64,000 nucleotides of DNA. Origin: Salminus brasiliensis. Taxonomy: Eukaryota > Chordata > Actinopteri > Characiformes > Bryconidae. Positions 32,966-45,613 of the stretch are shown here, piece by piece. A program made the translations under genes and the position numbers. The notes beneath the pieces were generated by a model. It was not told the origin of the DNA. It saw only the letters and a list, made by a program, of their open reading frames with translations, and did no database searches. The stretch spans positions 29,700,782 through 29,764,781 of the forward strand of contig NC_132893.1 in assembly GCF_030463535.1 (NCBI RefSeq), written 5' to 3'. The first letter of the stretch is position 1. The number at the start of each line of letters is the position of its first letter.

Positions 32966-35403
32966 GGGGTGTAATTAGCTACTGAAGGGAAGGGGGCAAT
33001 CCACAGGCATGGATTGGGAGTGGAGCTTCTCTTCCTAACAAATTACATTGATGTTTTTTGTCATCTCAGGATCCCTTTTAGGCATTATTAGGTCTTGCTT
33101 TGAGATGCAATGTCTGTTTAAAATAAACACAAATTCAGGCACTGCAGGTCACTCAGCTGGGGCCAACACTTTTCCATGGCACCGCATACTCAGTGTGTAT
33201 ACACCAAATCTTAGACAAACAAATGAGGCTTAACCAATCTTAAACCCTTGCTCTAAAGTGTGTGGGGGGAATTCCACTGCTGTGGCGGTATCAGGGCTAC
33301 TCAGATGCTGGGAAGCCTGATCAGACAGGCTGCTGCTACCAGTAAAACTATTCAGAGACTGTGCATATTCATACATTTTCCATTTGGGAAATTTGTGGTA
33401 GCATGAAAGGTCAACGCTTTCAGTGAGGTGAAATTTCTGCCCTTTTACATCTCCCTATAAACACTTGCATTCTCAATTTGAACCCACCGCCGCTCTCGGT
33501 TCCTACAGTATCGCAGTGTAAATGAACAACTAGAAATGTTTTAGTGGATGTGGTTCATATCGGGACATGCTATAAAAGACCAATTAAACAAAACTATAAA
33601 ACCTCTGTTTTCACAAGAGGAAAATGATTAGCATTGAAAATACTGGGTAATGAATTTACCACCAAGCAAAATACTGAAAATAGAAGTCATAATATGGTTG
33701 GCTATCAGCAGCCAATGGAACAGTTGAGAAGAAGGTAATGGGAAATACCCGGCGGTTTGCAGCAGGCCTCAGAAAAACTTTATGAAATAAAGTTATGGCC
33801 TGGTGGTGGACACACACAGAAAATATAAGTAGGAAAATGTTTAGCGATGGATTTTATGTGCACTTTACTGTGTTATATGCTGACGGGATGCATAGATGGA
33901 TGTTCCTGAGGCAGCAGACCGCCACCAGGGCATCCCAATTGGGTAACGGTGCTATTAAAGTCAATGTAAAATATATATTTGTGTTATGGAGTGTTGGGTT
34001 ATGAGTACATGCTATCTGACTGATTTGTAGTTTTAAAAAGGTCAGTGTCAGTGTTGCATATTTTAATACAATACACAGAAATACATACAAACAACCATAG
34101 AAAACTAAAAGTGCCTATCCGTATTTTGCACATCCTCTTCTAATCCTGATGACTGCCTCACACTGCATTATATTTTCCTAATGTTTCCTTTAGATTGTCT
34201 AACATAAAAGCTTCTTACACACTTTTCTCTGGCTTACTTCAGTACTATTATTTAAAATGCCAGCACTAATAGTGGCATTATTAAAGGCATTACTGTGATT
34301 GTGCTTGTGTCTTATTTTGGTTTCTTGTACATTTAGGCACAGTGTAGTTTATGTGTATTTATGTAGCTGTTGAGTTTATGCAAGTTCTGTTTCTAGGTAT
34401 CTGAGAATGGGACTGTAAATGTAAAAACTAATGTCAATCAATACTAAATTTTAGTTATTACTTATGATTGTCAGCACTTCTTGAATTAACTGCATGTCAG
34501 TAAATACATCCACATCCAGCACCACTCAATCATTTCAAATTTTACTTTGAACATTTAATATAAACTTCACAATTGAAATAAATATTTTAAAAGGTATCAA
34601 AAACATTGTAGGATTTGAGAATCAGTCTCAGAGTAAATGTAAAAATTGATATTGCTATCAACTATATCGGAACTATATCCATTAAATTATACTAAAATAC
34701 TTACCACAGTAAGCAGGTTTATCTTTGAACAAACTGATACTGATAAACTGATCATTTTATGTTATTGCAGAAAGGAAATGGATTACTAAATAGATATTAG
34801 AAATTTCAAAATTTCTAGTGAATATTGCTTTTTAAAGTTTCAGAATTTACACAATATATCCTACTTTCAATAAAAAAAAAACAAAGTTAAAATCTATTTT
34901 TAAACTAACTTTTTCTTCTCCACATTTCATAACATAGTCCCACAATATCCCAGTGCTATTACATGTGGTGATTCTGTTGTAACACCATACACTTCCAGTT
35001 GGCAGATCAAGCCACGTTTTGTGATTTTCTGTGTTAAACAGTTTATAATAATGTACATCTAAAGGACAATTTTTGTCTGCCAGTATACAGTACAGTATAC
35101 AGTAATATATACATATTTCTTCTCACACTCTTAGGGCACACCTACAGTTTGTTTGCTCTAGTTGGAATCAGTTGAGGAGTTTATAAGCTTGAAGCTTTTT
35201 CTTCTTGGTTTGGTTTGTGTTCACACAAGGAAAAACCCAAGTTCACCCAAAGGCATTGCAACAAACCACATGAGATCACTTGCGTCTCTGCTTATTGATG
35301 AGACCTGTCTGGGACAGGAACAAGAAAGTAAATTCAAGAAGAAGGTACTGTGTTCTGGACAGATTTCTATGCAGTTAATAATGGAGCAACAGCAGAAATG
35401 ACA

Positions 35404-36500
35404 ATTAAAGATTATACACTGAGTGAAGGTTGTTACATAGAGTGTAGGTTGTTACGTGAAGGTTGTTACGTGAAGGTTGTTACGTAGAGTGAAGGTTGTT
35501 ATGCAGAGTGAAGGTTGTTACATAGAGTAAAGGTGGTTTGTAGAGTGAAGTTTGTTACATTGAGTGAAGGTTGTTACGCTGAGTGAAGGTTGTTACATTG
35601 AGTGAAGGTTGTTACGCTGAGTGAAGGTTGTTATGCAGAGTGAAGGTTGTTACGTAGAGTGAAAGTTGTTACATTGAGTGAAGGTTGTTACGATGAGTGA
35701 AGGTTGTTACATAGAGTGAAGGTTGTTACGTGAAGGTTGTTACGTGAAGGTTGTTACGTAGAGTGAAGGTTGTTACATAGAGTAAAGGTGGTTTGTAGAG
35801 TGAAGTTTGTTACATTGAGTGAAGGTTGTTACATTGAGTGAAGGTTGTTACATTGAGTGAAGGTTGTTACGTAGAGTAAAGGTGGTTTGTAAAGTGAAGT
35901 TTGTTACGTTGAGTGAAGGTTGTTACATAGAGTAAAGGTTGTTACATTGAGTGAAGGTTGTTACATTGAGTGAAAGTTGTTACATTGAGTGAAGGTTGTT
36001 ACGTAGAGTAAAGGTGGTTTGCAAAGTGAAGTTTGATACACTGAGTGAAGGTTGTTACGTAGAGGGAAGGTTGTTACGTAGAGTGAAGGTTCTTACATAG
36101 AGTGAAGGTTGTTACGTAAAGTGAAGGTTGTTACATTGAGTGAAGGTGGTTTGTAGAGTGAAGTTTGTTACATTGAGTGAAGATTGTTATGCTGAGTGAA
36201 GGTTGTTACGTAGAGTGAAGGTTGTTACGTTGAGTGAAGGTTGTTACTTTGAGTGAAGGTTGTTACTCTAATTGAAGTTTGTTACATTGAGTGAAGGTTG
36301 TTATGTAGAGTAAAGGTTGTTACATTGAGTGAAGGTTGTTACATTGAGTGAAAGTTGTTACATTGAGTGAAGGTTGTTATGTAGAGTAAAGGTGGTTTGT
36401 AAAGTGAAGTTTGATACGCTGAGTGAAGTTTGATACGCTGAGTGAAGGTTGTTACGTAGAGGGAAGGTTGTTACGTAGAGTGAAGGTTCTTACATTGAGT
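35404..36500 (+). repeat. 19-bp minisatellite (GAGTGAAGGTTGTTACGTA)n
   Basis: More than fifty units of a 19-base motif run almost without a break. Frequent variants change the last bases (CGTA, CATT, CGCT) or drop GAGTG. A second-order pattern is visible: a diverged unit reading AAAGGTGGTTTGTA recurs at about 35530, 35790, 35880, 36010, 36145 and 36390, mostly followed by a GTGAAGTTTG unit. All frames are interrupted, so it is not coding. The array resumes at 36650-36745, and an orphan pair of units lies at 39841-39880. Confidence 0.95.
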
Positions 36501-36643
36501 GCACTACAAGTAGATAGCATTCAGTTGAGTCATCTGAAACCAAGCCTCTTTAGAAGAGATGAGATAAATACAAGATAAAAATATATTAATAAATAATAAT
36601 ACCTTGTATTACCAGACAGTGTGGCCTGTGATGAGGTCGCCGG
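36495..36643 (+). repeat. 149-bp unique block inside the minisatellite
   Basis: The block starts TTGAGTGCACTACAAGTAGA and ends GATGAGGTCGCCGG. It matches 38409-38557 over 149 bases with a single difference (GAAACCAAG against GAAACTAAG). Minisatellite units flank it on both sides, so it was inserted into the array. Confidence 0.95.
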
Positions 36644-36649
36644 ATATAT

Positions 36650-36745
36650 ATAAGGTTGTTACTTTGAGTGAAGGTTGTTACTCTAATTGAAGGTTGTTAC
36701 ATTGAGTGAAGTAAAGGTTATTACACCAGGTGAAGGTTAAACCTA
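36650..36745 (+). repeat. Minisatellite continuation
   Basis: Four to five worn units of the 19-base repeat follow the inserted block, after which the array decays into GTAAAGGTTATTACACCAGG. Confidence 0.9.
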
Positions 36746-39700
36746 TAAAATGTTACCTTTCAAAATGAATGCAGTACAGGGTCTATATAAATTACAATGA
36801 AGCCAGTGCTAGTTGACCTCTTTCAACTACACTCATTAATAGCTCATTAATTACACTATATGATTTAGCATTTTTAGGAAAATGGCCCCTTGAGTCTTAT
36901 ACCAATTCTCTTGCATCATAAAACTGCTGAAGCAGCTGAATACCATATGTGCTGCCTATGTCTCTATTATATAGCCTCTGCTAGTGTGCCCATACCCATT
37001 ATGTACATTATGTTCTCTTAAAAATGACAGCATACAGTAGTGGCAGTATACTGTAAAAAACAGCCTATGTGTCTATCCACTATATTGGTGGAGAGCAGCC
37101 GCCTTGCAGAGTCAGCAAGCTCAGTAGATCAGTGTGGTGTTTGTGTGTGTGGGCATGCTCAAAGGTTACACAGCCTGAAAGTAAACTCAGCTTGCTCTTT
37201 CCATGCCACTCATTAGCACACTTTCTAAAGGGGAAAACAGATGTGCGTGGGTGCTGCTGCCATAAGTGACATGAAATCGAGCCACCACCAAAAATATCTG
37301 TGGAATACCTGTTTAATAGTGTTTTGTTGTAAGACGTCCTTATTTCCAGGAACATCATTCAAATACTTACAAATAGGGGATGTGTGCAGGACGTTCTCCT
37401 CTTGTAAAATGTATTTTTCAAGCTGTGTTTTTCTGTCACAAGAACCTCATAGACTGTCCCAAAACAAGTTAGGGAATTCATAAAAGTGCGCTTGTGACAG
37501 CTATGTGGAAATATTCGCCTGTTCTTATTTTTTTTTAAGAATTTGACAAAAGATGTAAACAAGTTTAAAGTCCACCCACACTGTTCTCGGTTTACCAAAT
37601 GGACACAAATTTCCCTTTTCCCTAGAAATAGTCTATTAAGAAAGAGTTGTTTGGTTAATGAAGTTTGCTTCTCCTTAGATGTGAAGTGCAGCTTCAAGGC
37701 TAATTTAGCTAAAAAGCCTACATCACTTTTTCCTTTTTCTATTTGAATTGTGCAGTTCCTCTGCAAAACTAAAGCAACAAACCTCAGGTAGCAAACATGT
37801 CTAGGTTGATCAATTGTGAGTGCCTACACACTTGACAATGCAAGGATGGAGCGGTAGATCCATACATGGCTGAAGCGGATACCTACAGTTTTGGAACCCA
37901 GCAAGAAATAAGATATTTAGACCATTTGATAGAAATATCAACCATGTTTTACAAAGACAATTCTACAAAGACACGCTGTGCCAAACAAGTGATTCACAAG
38001 TGAATCTTTATATTCTACTAATCTGTCATCACACAGAACCGGGAAAGAACACACCGCACTGATTAGCTTCTTCTCCATCTTGGATTTTCATTTATCGTCT
38101 ACCTGTGCCCACCCACCCTCATTTGTACAGGATGACATGAGTCCACGTCAGAATCTGTTGCAGCAAATGTTGAAGTGTTTTTATCGACACTTGATGTCGC
38201 GTCCATTGGTGTATTGGCTGGCTCTATCAACTTTGTAATAAGAAAAAAAAACTGCAATTTAGATTTTTTGTGAAAAGGTAAATAAGGCTATAATATTTTT
38301 TTATAGTTTATATTTTTCCATTATAGATAATATTATCAGCAAAAAGGAGAATTAGAATATTTGACATTTTAGCAAGAATTCCAGAATTTCTTAGTGTTAT
38401 TAATTCTTTTGAGTGCACTACAAGTAGATAGCATTCAGTTGAGTCATCTGAAACTAAGCCTCTTTAGAAGAGATGAGATAAATACAAGATAAAAATATAT
38501 TAATAAATAATAATACCTTGTATTACCAGACAGTGTGGCCTGTGATGAGGTCGCCGGTAAATTGTCCGACACTTCCATTAAGATTATGGACAGTGGAACA
38601 GTGCACCAACACGCTTAATTCAGCTGTACCTCCTTGCGATTCTTATGGTGGTGTCATTTTGAACAGTTCCCTGCTAGTGTTATCTTGGTCTTCCAGATGT
38701 CATCAAATGACCTCCACAGTTCCCCTATACCGCCATTTCCTAACTCCTCAAAAAGCCTATGGCCCACCAGCGGGCTGAAGGTCTTATTACAAACTTCTAT
38801 TACAAAAAATAGCCCCACCAGTTTGTACAGATGTCTCTGTAATTACTGAGTAACACCTTAGTGTGTGATAAGCCTTGGAATGTTAGGAGTTAATATCATT
38901 GTAGAAATCGCAAGCTAAATAATCGTGTTGACAGTTATTTTAAAGAATTAATTATTATAAAGAAAGGAACACATTTGACTGCATTCACTACTTTTTTTCA
39001 GTGTGTTTCACATACATACATCACACATGTTGTGTCTTTGGTGTCCTCATGGCAGGCTGAGGTTTGCTTTCCCACCCAGACAAGAACACCACCCTGTACT
39101 CACCAATATGTCAATAGTGCCACATGCAGTTCACTGGAAATTCATTTGTGAGACGCACAGTATAACAACACTTACTGTGTAGTAGGGCCCATTCTCCCAG
39201 ACTTCTAGATCTGATGACAAATAGACCTAGGGTATCATTAAATGTGGGGAGACTCTTGCTTTTCGTGGCACAGAGTGCGTACGAGTCGTGTGTGCATGTG
39301 TGTTCATGTGCGCATGCATGTATGCGTGTGAGGAACATGGTGGTCTAAGCCGTGGGCGGCAGGGCTGCAGACAGAAGGCCCTGCAGCCAAAGCAGTGTGT
39401 GGGAGAAGGGTGTTCATCAAGGGAAGGCGGTTGCGGTCTGCAGTAAAGTCAACAAGACTAGTTCTTCTAATCCCACAACACACACACATTAGCCTCAAGG
39501 GCCCCTCTGACCTCCTTGCTTGGGACGGACTTATTTTTAAACCCTCAGTTTTGTGTTTTTTGTGTACGACAGCCGAAGTGATTAGTCTTTCACCAAGTCC
39601 ACTCTTGGTTGACCTTCTGCGTCCATGATCATGCTAAAAGAAAAGAAATGCAGGCAGTGCTCTGTAGTCTGCAATACTGGACATGTTTTTCTAAAAAGCA

Positions 39701-40029
39701 CAGACATACTATACAGTCAAAATTAACAAATATAGCCATTGCTGTGAAGCTTAGTATGGTTGCTTGTACTGGATATGACTACAGGTAGCGTTTACTCACT
39801 GGTATGCAATGGTTCACTTGCTGCACTTGCTGTATTCATCGAGTGAAGGTTGTTACATCAGGTGAAGGACATTACGTCAAGCTACATAGGACCTGAATCC
39901 CAGTGAGGGAACCTGTAGGTGCTACATATAGTTCTGTATACAACATCATCTAATGGGTTGACTAACTCTATTAATCACTAAATTATACATTGACTCTATT
40001 AAAGGTCACTGTCCCTCAAAAACCTTATA
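36746..40029. other. Gene-free stretch
   Basis: Nothing is recognised apart from the 149-bp copy and the orphan minisatellite units at 39841-39880. A somewhat GC-richer patch at 39340-39600 has no open frame with splice context. Confidence 0.4.
38409..38557 (+). repeat. Second copy of the 149-bp block
   Basis: It is the partner of 36495-36643, about 1.9 kb away in the same orientation. Here it continues into other sequence (TAAATTGTCCGACAC), which suggests that this is the source copy. The sequence that follows, up to about 38892, ends in CACCTTAGTGTGTGATAAGC, shared in inverted form with 60268-60290. Confidence 0.93.
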
Positions 40030-40295
40030 TATATTGTTGGAGTAACTGTCTTGACTGTCCGGGGATTAGGTTTTCTACTAAATTTTAGAGCATTACTGTG
40101 AGGATTTGATTGCATTTAGCGACAGGAGCTAAATCTAGTGAGGTCAGGACATTTGATGATTACCAAAGGTTTTATGTTTATCTGTTCCAGAGAGTACTAA
40201 TCTATCGGCAGTGCTTCTCTACAGGGACTAGGCAGTCGTAGTAGCTGAATGCAATCATTAGAAGGGGTGTCCACAAACATTTGGCCATGCAGTGT
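40030..40295 (+). mobile_element. Tc1-like MITE, family K, copy 6 (internally deleted)
   Basis: It begins GTTGGAGTAACTGTCTTGAC, lacks most of the middle and ends GTGTCCACAAACATTTGGCC followed by the terminal CAGTGTAT. Confidence 0.78.
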
Positions 40296-40374
40296 ATAAA
40301 TGCATGACAGCAGCAAAATCAAATCATATTAATACACCTCATTGTCATTACCTCACTTTTCTTGTGTCTAAAGT

Positions 40375-40572
40375 GTTTGACACTGGTGACGTTGCATCAG
40401 CGGCAGGTCGGAAAAAACGCAGTCGTCGTCGGAGGAGGAGGCGTGTGTCGGCCTTCATCCTCCCAGTGTCGGGAGCCTTGCATGTAATAGATAATAATAT
40501 GGATAAGTTGGGTAACTGGCAATCCACATTTTTGTGAAAAATGGGTAGGAAATCTGAAAAAAAAAAAAATTA
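40375..40572 (+). mobile_element. 3' half of a tRNA-derived SINE
   Basis: The landmarks CCTCCCAGTGTCGGGAGCCTTG and GAAAAATGGGTAGG followed by an A-run match the 3' half of the complete SINE at 52131-52543. The tRNA-like head is missing, as in a 5'-truncated copy. The Arg-rich frame read across GTCGTCGTCGGAGGAGGAGG is an artefact. Confidence 0.65.
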
Positions 40573-40574
40573 AT

Positions 40575-42900
40575 TAGCTTCCAGGTTTCATAACAAGACA
40601 CTTACACACCAATTATTTAGAAAACATTATTGAAAATACATACTGTAAAATTACAGCATATTTTACAGTATATGCTTTTCTTTGTCTTGTAGTGTCTATA
40701 AAAAACAGTGTAGCGGTACTTTTTTTGTCATTTTTACAGAAAATAATAACATTAATTATATTGAGTTGTTGGATTTTGGCCAGTGTTCTCCAACAGCTGC
40801 CAGGAAAGAACACGTTTGTGGATGGAGCACAGACAGTTAATTTGAGAGTGAGATCTGGTGTGTAAACTTGCACTCCCACAGGTAAATGCAGCAAATTACA
40901 CTCTCCATGGATGGCACCCGGCACAGTTTGGAACAAACAGCATGGCACACCCCTGTTGAATGACCTCTTACGACATTCATTAAAGCCGGTTTGACTTTGG
41001 TGAAAGGTAACTCAGCGCTGTCTGAGTTAACACTGGTGATTTGGATGTGTTTACTTGCAACAGACTCGTCTGTCTAGAAGCTCAGAGAGAGACAATGGAG
41101 CTACTGTATAACCAAATTATACCACTAAAGGAAATGTGATTAGTGTTTCCTCAGTGTTTACTTCACTGGTGTTACTTCGTACATTATGGCAAACTTTCCC
41201 GCATATTGCGTCAGGGATGTCCTCAACTGTCTTCTGTTTTCTATCTTTGTTAAAAAAAAAGAAGCTCCATCTCAGTTATTCTCTACAGTCCTGTATTGCT
41301 GGTGAGATGAGATGCATCTACCCTTCATTACCTTTGATTTTTATGAGTTCGTATTGCAAATTGGTTGTCAGTCTTCTTTGGATTCTTTCATTTTGAGCTT
41401 CAGGTTCACATCCCGAGGTTTTTTTAATATGAGGTCAATATCATAATTTGAACCTTGTGATGTATTTTTTAGGTAAAAAGAAAAATATGCAGAATTATGT
41501 TTCAAGCAAAAACAAAGACCTTTGAGTTGGGTAATTATAACTTTTTTATACATGGTGAAGCTATTCTTAGATTTGTATTGATAGACAATGTCTATCCACA
41601 AAACAAGAGCAAGCCACTGCAGTGTCCATAATAATGGGTGGAAGTTGAATTGTTGAATTACTGCGCAGGATGTGGCCATTCAATCAAACTGTTTCTCTAA
41701 AGGGCTTTCTTTTTTCTTTTGTGTGTCCACACTGTGAACCACAGATTGACTGACTGGTGGAAAGGGCTTTCATACAGTGGTAATCACAGCCCGCTCTATA
41801 CAGATGTGGACGGTCATGAGATAATATGTAGGTCAGGGTTGGGTAAAACAAACAAAACTGATACTTACTGATATTATCTGTATTATAAATAAATGACACC
41901 ACAGTGCAATAAACATTTAATGAATGATTTATATTGTTTATATGATTAAGAAAAACATATCTTAAATGATTTGCATCAGAGTATGATAATATTTGTTTAG
42001 ACAAGGCACGTTTATTCATATATATTTCATTTCAAACATTTAGACAGGCAAAAAAATAAATAAATCGCATAAAAATGGCAAGTGCTTCAATTAAATTAAA
42101 ATTAAATTTTTTAATAAAAGATTTATAAAATCTATAAATAATATAAAAAGACATTGGGCAGATAATAAATGAATACAGGTTATGAAGCTTGATATTCTCT
42201 GAAAATTTCACTAAATCTGGCCATGGCCTTCTAAATACAAGTCCATAAAATTGAACCTTATAGTTCAATTGCCATATTTCTGGTAAGTATAAATAATTGT
42301 GTTTACGTTAAAAAGTGGTGCAAATTAGAGCCAATCAGTTTAACATAGCACATCACTAAACTAAACCATGTTGTTGTTGTTAATCAAAAGTAGACAGATT
42401 GGAAATTACAACATAATATAACATGGCAAAAAATGTAACCCCATTTAAATAAATGTATATTTATTACATTTAAATGTATGAATAATTATGTATTAATAAA
42501 TAATTTCAAGTTTCAGGTTTATTTGTCATTTGCACAACATGTCAGAACATTTCTGCATTGAAATGCTTGTGGTGAGGCTCAGGTTGATGCTCTACAGGAG
42601 GACAAAACTATATACATATACATAAAATAAACATTATGTTAAATAAATACAAAATACAAACAAAATATACACAAAATACAGAATATACAAAGACAGAAGG
42701 GATCTGGAAATTCTTTGATATGTACATTTATGAGACAGGTATAGTCTGAGAGAGAGTGGAGCTAAATATAAATATGTATGTTTATGTCTATTCCTATTGT
42801 ATAAAGTGACTTAGTGATGTAATAATAGTTATAGTTATTTCTTTTAAACAGATACCAAACTCTAATTACATTTTGTTTGGTTTTGTTGGATCCTCCTCAG
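40575..42900. other. Gene-free AT-rich stretch
   Basis: Apart from the possible LINE tail no feature is seen. The frames at 41136-41396, 41368-41679 and 41684-42019 have biased, AT-driven composition and no domains. Confidence 0.4.
42505..42610 (-). mobile_element. Possible Rex1-type LINE tail
   Basis: In inverted form the stretch contains CAAATAAACCTGAAACTTGA, which resembles the 3' end of Rex1/CR1-like LINEs (compare GACAATAAACCTGATTTGAT at 48127). It is short and uncertain. Confidence 0.35.
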
Positions 42901-43251
42901 ATTGAAGCAGATATTCTCTTAAACCTGCAGAAGCAGCTTATAAGAGAGAGCGCAGATGCGGACGAGGCATGGAAAGGTCAGCTCGTTCATGGAAGGAATT
43001 TCATAGTGTTACACAAGTGTGGTCAGTGTATATAGGTTCTATAGGTTCACAAACATGACTGTGTGTTTCCAGCGTCCCACCACACTCACATCCCGTCTTC
43101 AAAGGGTGGACCGCACTCTTCTCTCACTCCAAACAGGGCAAGTGGGTTAAACTGCTGCAGGAACTTCCTGGAAGCTAGATGTGGCATTGGTTTTTGTCAC
43201 CGCCAACGCTGGCTTCATGACTGGGCCTCCACAGAGGTAATTACAGAGTAA
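42901..43251 (+). CDS. Possible two-exon end of an unknown gene
   Basis: An acceptor TCCTCCTCAG at 42891-42900 precedes an open 76-base segment (IEADILLNLQKQLIRESADA, then DEAWK) with a weak GT donor at 42977. A second acceptor, TGTTTCCAG, ends at 43072, and its frame is in phase with the first and runs to TAA at 43249-43251 (ending LHDWASTEVITE). The C-terminal part holds four cysteines spaced C-C-x7-C-x4-C. The phases are also compatible with the exon candidate at 30046-30113. No domain is recognised, the donor is poor and no signal peptide was found upstream, so this may be chance. Confidence 0.22.
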
Positions 43252-44179
43252 TGGAAAAGGCAGGGTGATTGGCAGCAGCTCTGCCTTCACCCCAAGGAGG
43301 AAGTAGACTTACATGGTCATCATCTGGGTGACGCCCATGGTTGTGTGACCTGTCCAGAGGCTGGGGAAATTAGCCAAACCTAGACTCTCAGCTTACAGCC
43401 AGATGTTAGTAAAGGTTGAATGCAAGGATCAGGAAGTCTGGTGAAGTCCAGTGTAGCCTGTCTACTTTTTACCTACTTTTATATGCTCTGGAGGTCCATT
43501 TTATTGAGTGTTTAAAAAAAGGTGGATACGTTGGATAAGATTAGGGGCTTTGTTGAATATGAACAACTGGTCCACGTCAGTAATCCCTACCAGAATTCAA
43601 GCATGTTTCTTGCAATCGTTGCTAAATTTGGATGATGTTGATTTTTTTTTAATGCAGTTCAAGAGCTCTGATTTAGGTTCCAGATGACCAAAATTCAAAT
43701 GCCAAACCAACAATCTGTAAACCTCGCACAAACATAATGTTTACAAAAGTCATGTGACCAGGCACTAGTTTTAGCCAGGTCCTCTAATTATGTAATCCAG
43801 TTATTTGATTCAAGCACTCTGGTATTCTCTGAAGTGGAGTCTATCCCAATTACCCACACCACATTAAAAGGATATTATGGGAGCATGATGTCTGCAGCAG
43901 GGTTCTCAACCTCTTACAATGTTGCAAGGGCCTGGAATTCCAGAATTGTGATTCTATCTTTTGGGACAGTGTTTCCCAACATGTATCCTGGAGCTCTGCA
44001 CATTTCAACATTTGTGACTTAACACAGAGTTTCTCAATCCCAACCCTGAAGATTCCACACTACACCTTTTTGAGCTTTCCCTCATTTAGCCCACCTAATG
44101 CAACTTCATGTAGTTAACAAGTTTCTATAAGCTTTTAATGAGCTGGTTCTGGTGTGTCAGAAAAGATGAAACCACAAAA

Positions 44180-44875
44180 AGCTATCACTGCTTCAAGAAA
44201 TCATGCTTTAAAGCTTGGTAACTACCCTAATGAATGCATTCACTCTTTCGTCACTTCAAGACTTGACTACTGCAACTCTCTTCTGGCTGGTCTTCCTCTG
44301 CGCACCATCAGGCCCCTGCAACTTATCCAGGATGCAGCAGCACAGGTCGTCTTCAGCGTTCCTAAATTCAGCCATGTCACTCCACTGCTGCGTTCTCTTC
44401 ACTGGCTTCCTGTAGCTGCCTGCATCAGATTCAAAACCCTGTCGCTGGCCTACAAAGCCAAGAACGGACCAGCCCCTCCATACTTGATGGCAATGATCAA
44501 AAGCTGATCAGCACCAAGAGCCCTTTGAGCTTCATGTATGGCTCGGCTCGACTCGCTATCCCTCAAAACCCACAGAAAACAAGCATCCAGACTTTTTTCT
44601 GTCCTGGCACCAAAGTGGTGGAACGAGCTGTCCCTGGGTGTCTGAACAGCAGAGTCGCTCGCTGTCTTCAGAGAATACTTAGGCGAATAGCAGAGTGGTC
44701 TCCTTACTGACTTGTGTTTAGTAGAGTCTAAACTTAGAGGATCTTTAAATTATTAGTCTATTCAAACTAGCTGATGTTTTTCTTGGGTAAATAGCAAAGC
44801 ACTTTTGTAAGTCACTCTGGATAAGAGTGTCTGCTAAATGCCTTAAATGTAAATGTAAATGTAAATGTACCCTTA
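44180..44875 (+). mobile_element. L2-type LINE 3' end
   Basis: The frame encodes SRLDYCNSLLAGLP and LRSLHWLPVAACIRFKTLSL, the C-terminal region of L2-like ORF2, then breaks at a stop near 44507. It continues to the typical tail GTAAGTCACTCTGGATAAGA and ends in repeated TAAATG units (44845-44870). It is a 5'-truncated, inactive copy. Confidence 0.88.
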
Positions 44876-45050
44876 CTCACAAAGGGAACGTCTGGAACGT
44901 CTTTCCACGTAAGATTTGGTAGCGTTTAATCAATTCCACCTTAAACAACTAAAGCAGGACTGGTCTTTCATTGTGTGTTACAGAGCTCAGTTAGGCAGTG
45001 AAAGAGTTACTGACTAATTAAGACAGAGGACAAACCTCAATGGTTCACTT

Positions 45051-45613
45051 ACACTGTATGTCCAAATGTTTGTGGACACGCCTTCTAATGAATGCATTCA
45101 CTTACTTTAGTTGCACCCATTGCTGAGACAGATGTGCACAAATGCACACACACATACTGTTTGTCTACTCCCTGTAGATAAGAACGGCCAATAGAATAGA
45201 ATAGAGAAGACTTTTTGGAGCAGATAAACATAAACTTATTGGCACCATGCCTAATGCCAGATGTGGGCTAGAGGGGTATAAAGGCCTCCAGCATTGAGCT
45301 GTGGAGCAGTGGAACTGTGTTCTCTGGTATGATTGATGGTGCTCCATCCAATACTTTTGGGAGGAGTTGGGGAGTTTGGGTGAGATGAAGTGAGGTGGTG
45401 ATCACCTAACATCCTGAACTCAGTAACACTCTTATCGCTGAATGCAATCAAATCCTCACAGCAATGCTCCGAAATCTAGTAAAATAGCCTTCTTCCCTGG
45501 ACAGTAAAGACAGTTACTCCGACAAAAGCAGGATAAACTCTTTTTTCAACACCCTTGATTTCAGAAGAAACAATGAATGAGCAGGTGTCCCAAAACTTTT
45601 GTCCATATAGTGT
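45051..45613 (-). mobile_element. Tc1-like MITE, family K, full-length copy
   Basis: The two ends are ACACTGTATGTCCAAATGTT and, in reverse complement, ACACTATATGGACAAAAGTT, which form an imperfect terminal inverted repeat. The left flank has TA, consistent with Tc1/mariner-type insertion. The 563-base interior has no open frame. This copy defines the family seen at 18815, 20285, 22770, 26533, 30835, 40030, 51690, 59385 and 60188. Confidence 0.88.

Larger units (their letters stand above)
31205..35400. other. Gene-free AT-rich stretch
   Basis: Apart from the two elements at 32288-32965 nothing is recognised. The part from 34050 to 35100 is strongly AT-rich and stop-dense in all frames. Confidence 0.4.

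Noticed and set aside
35404..36500. CRISPR-like direct repeats
   Set aside because: The units are contiguous with no unique spacers and vary in length, and the DNA is vertebrate. It is a minisatellite.
43073..43251. Endothelin-like peptide in the Cys-rich tail
   Set aside because: The spacing is C-C-x7-C-x4-C instead of C-x-C-x7-C-x3-C, and there are no dibasic processing sites or signal peptide.
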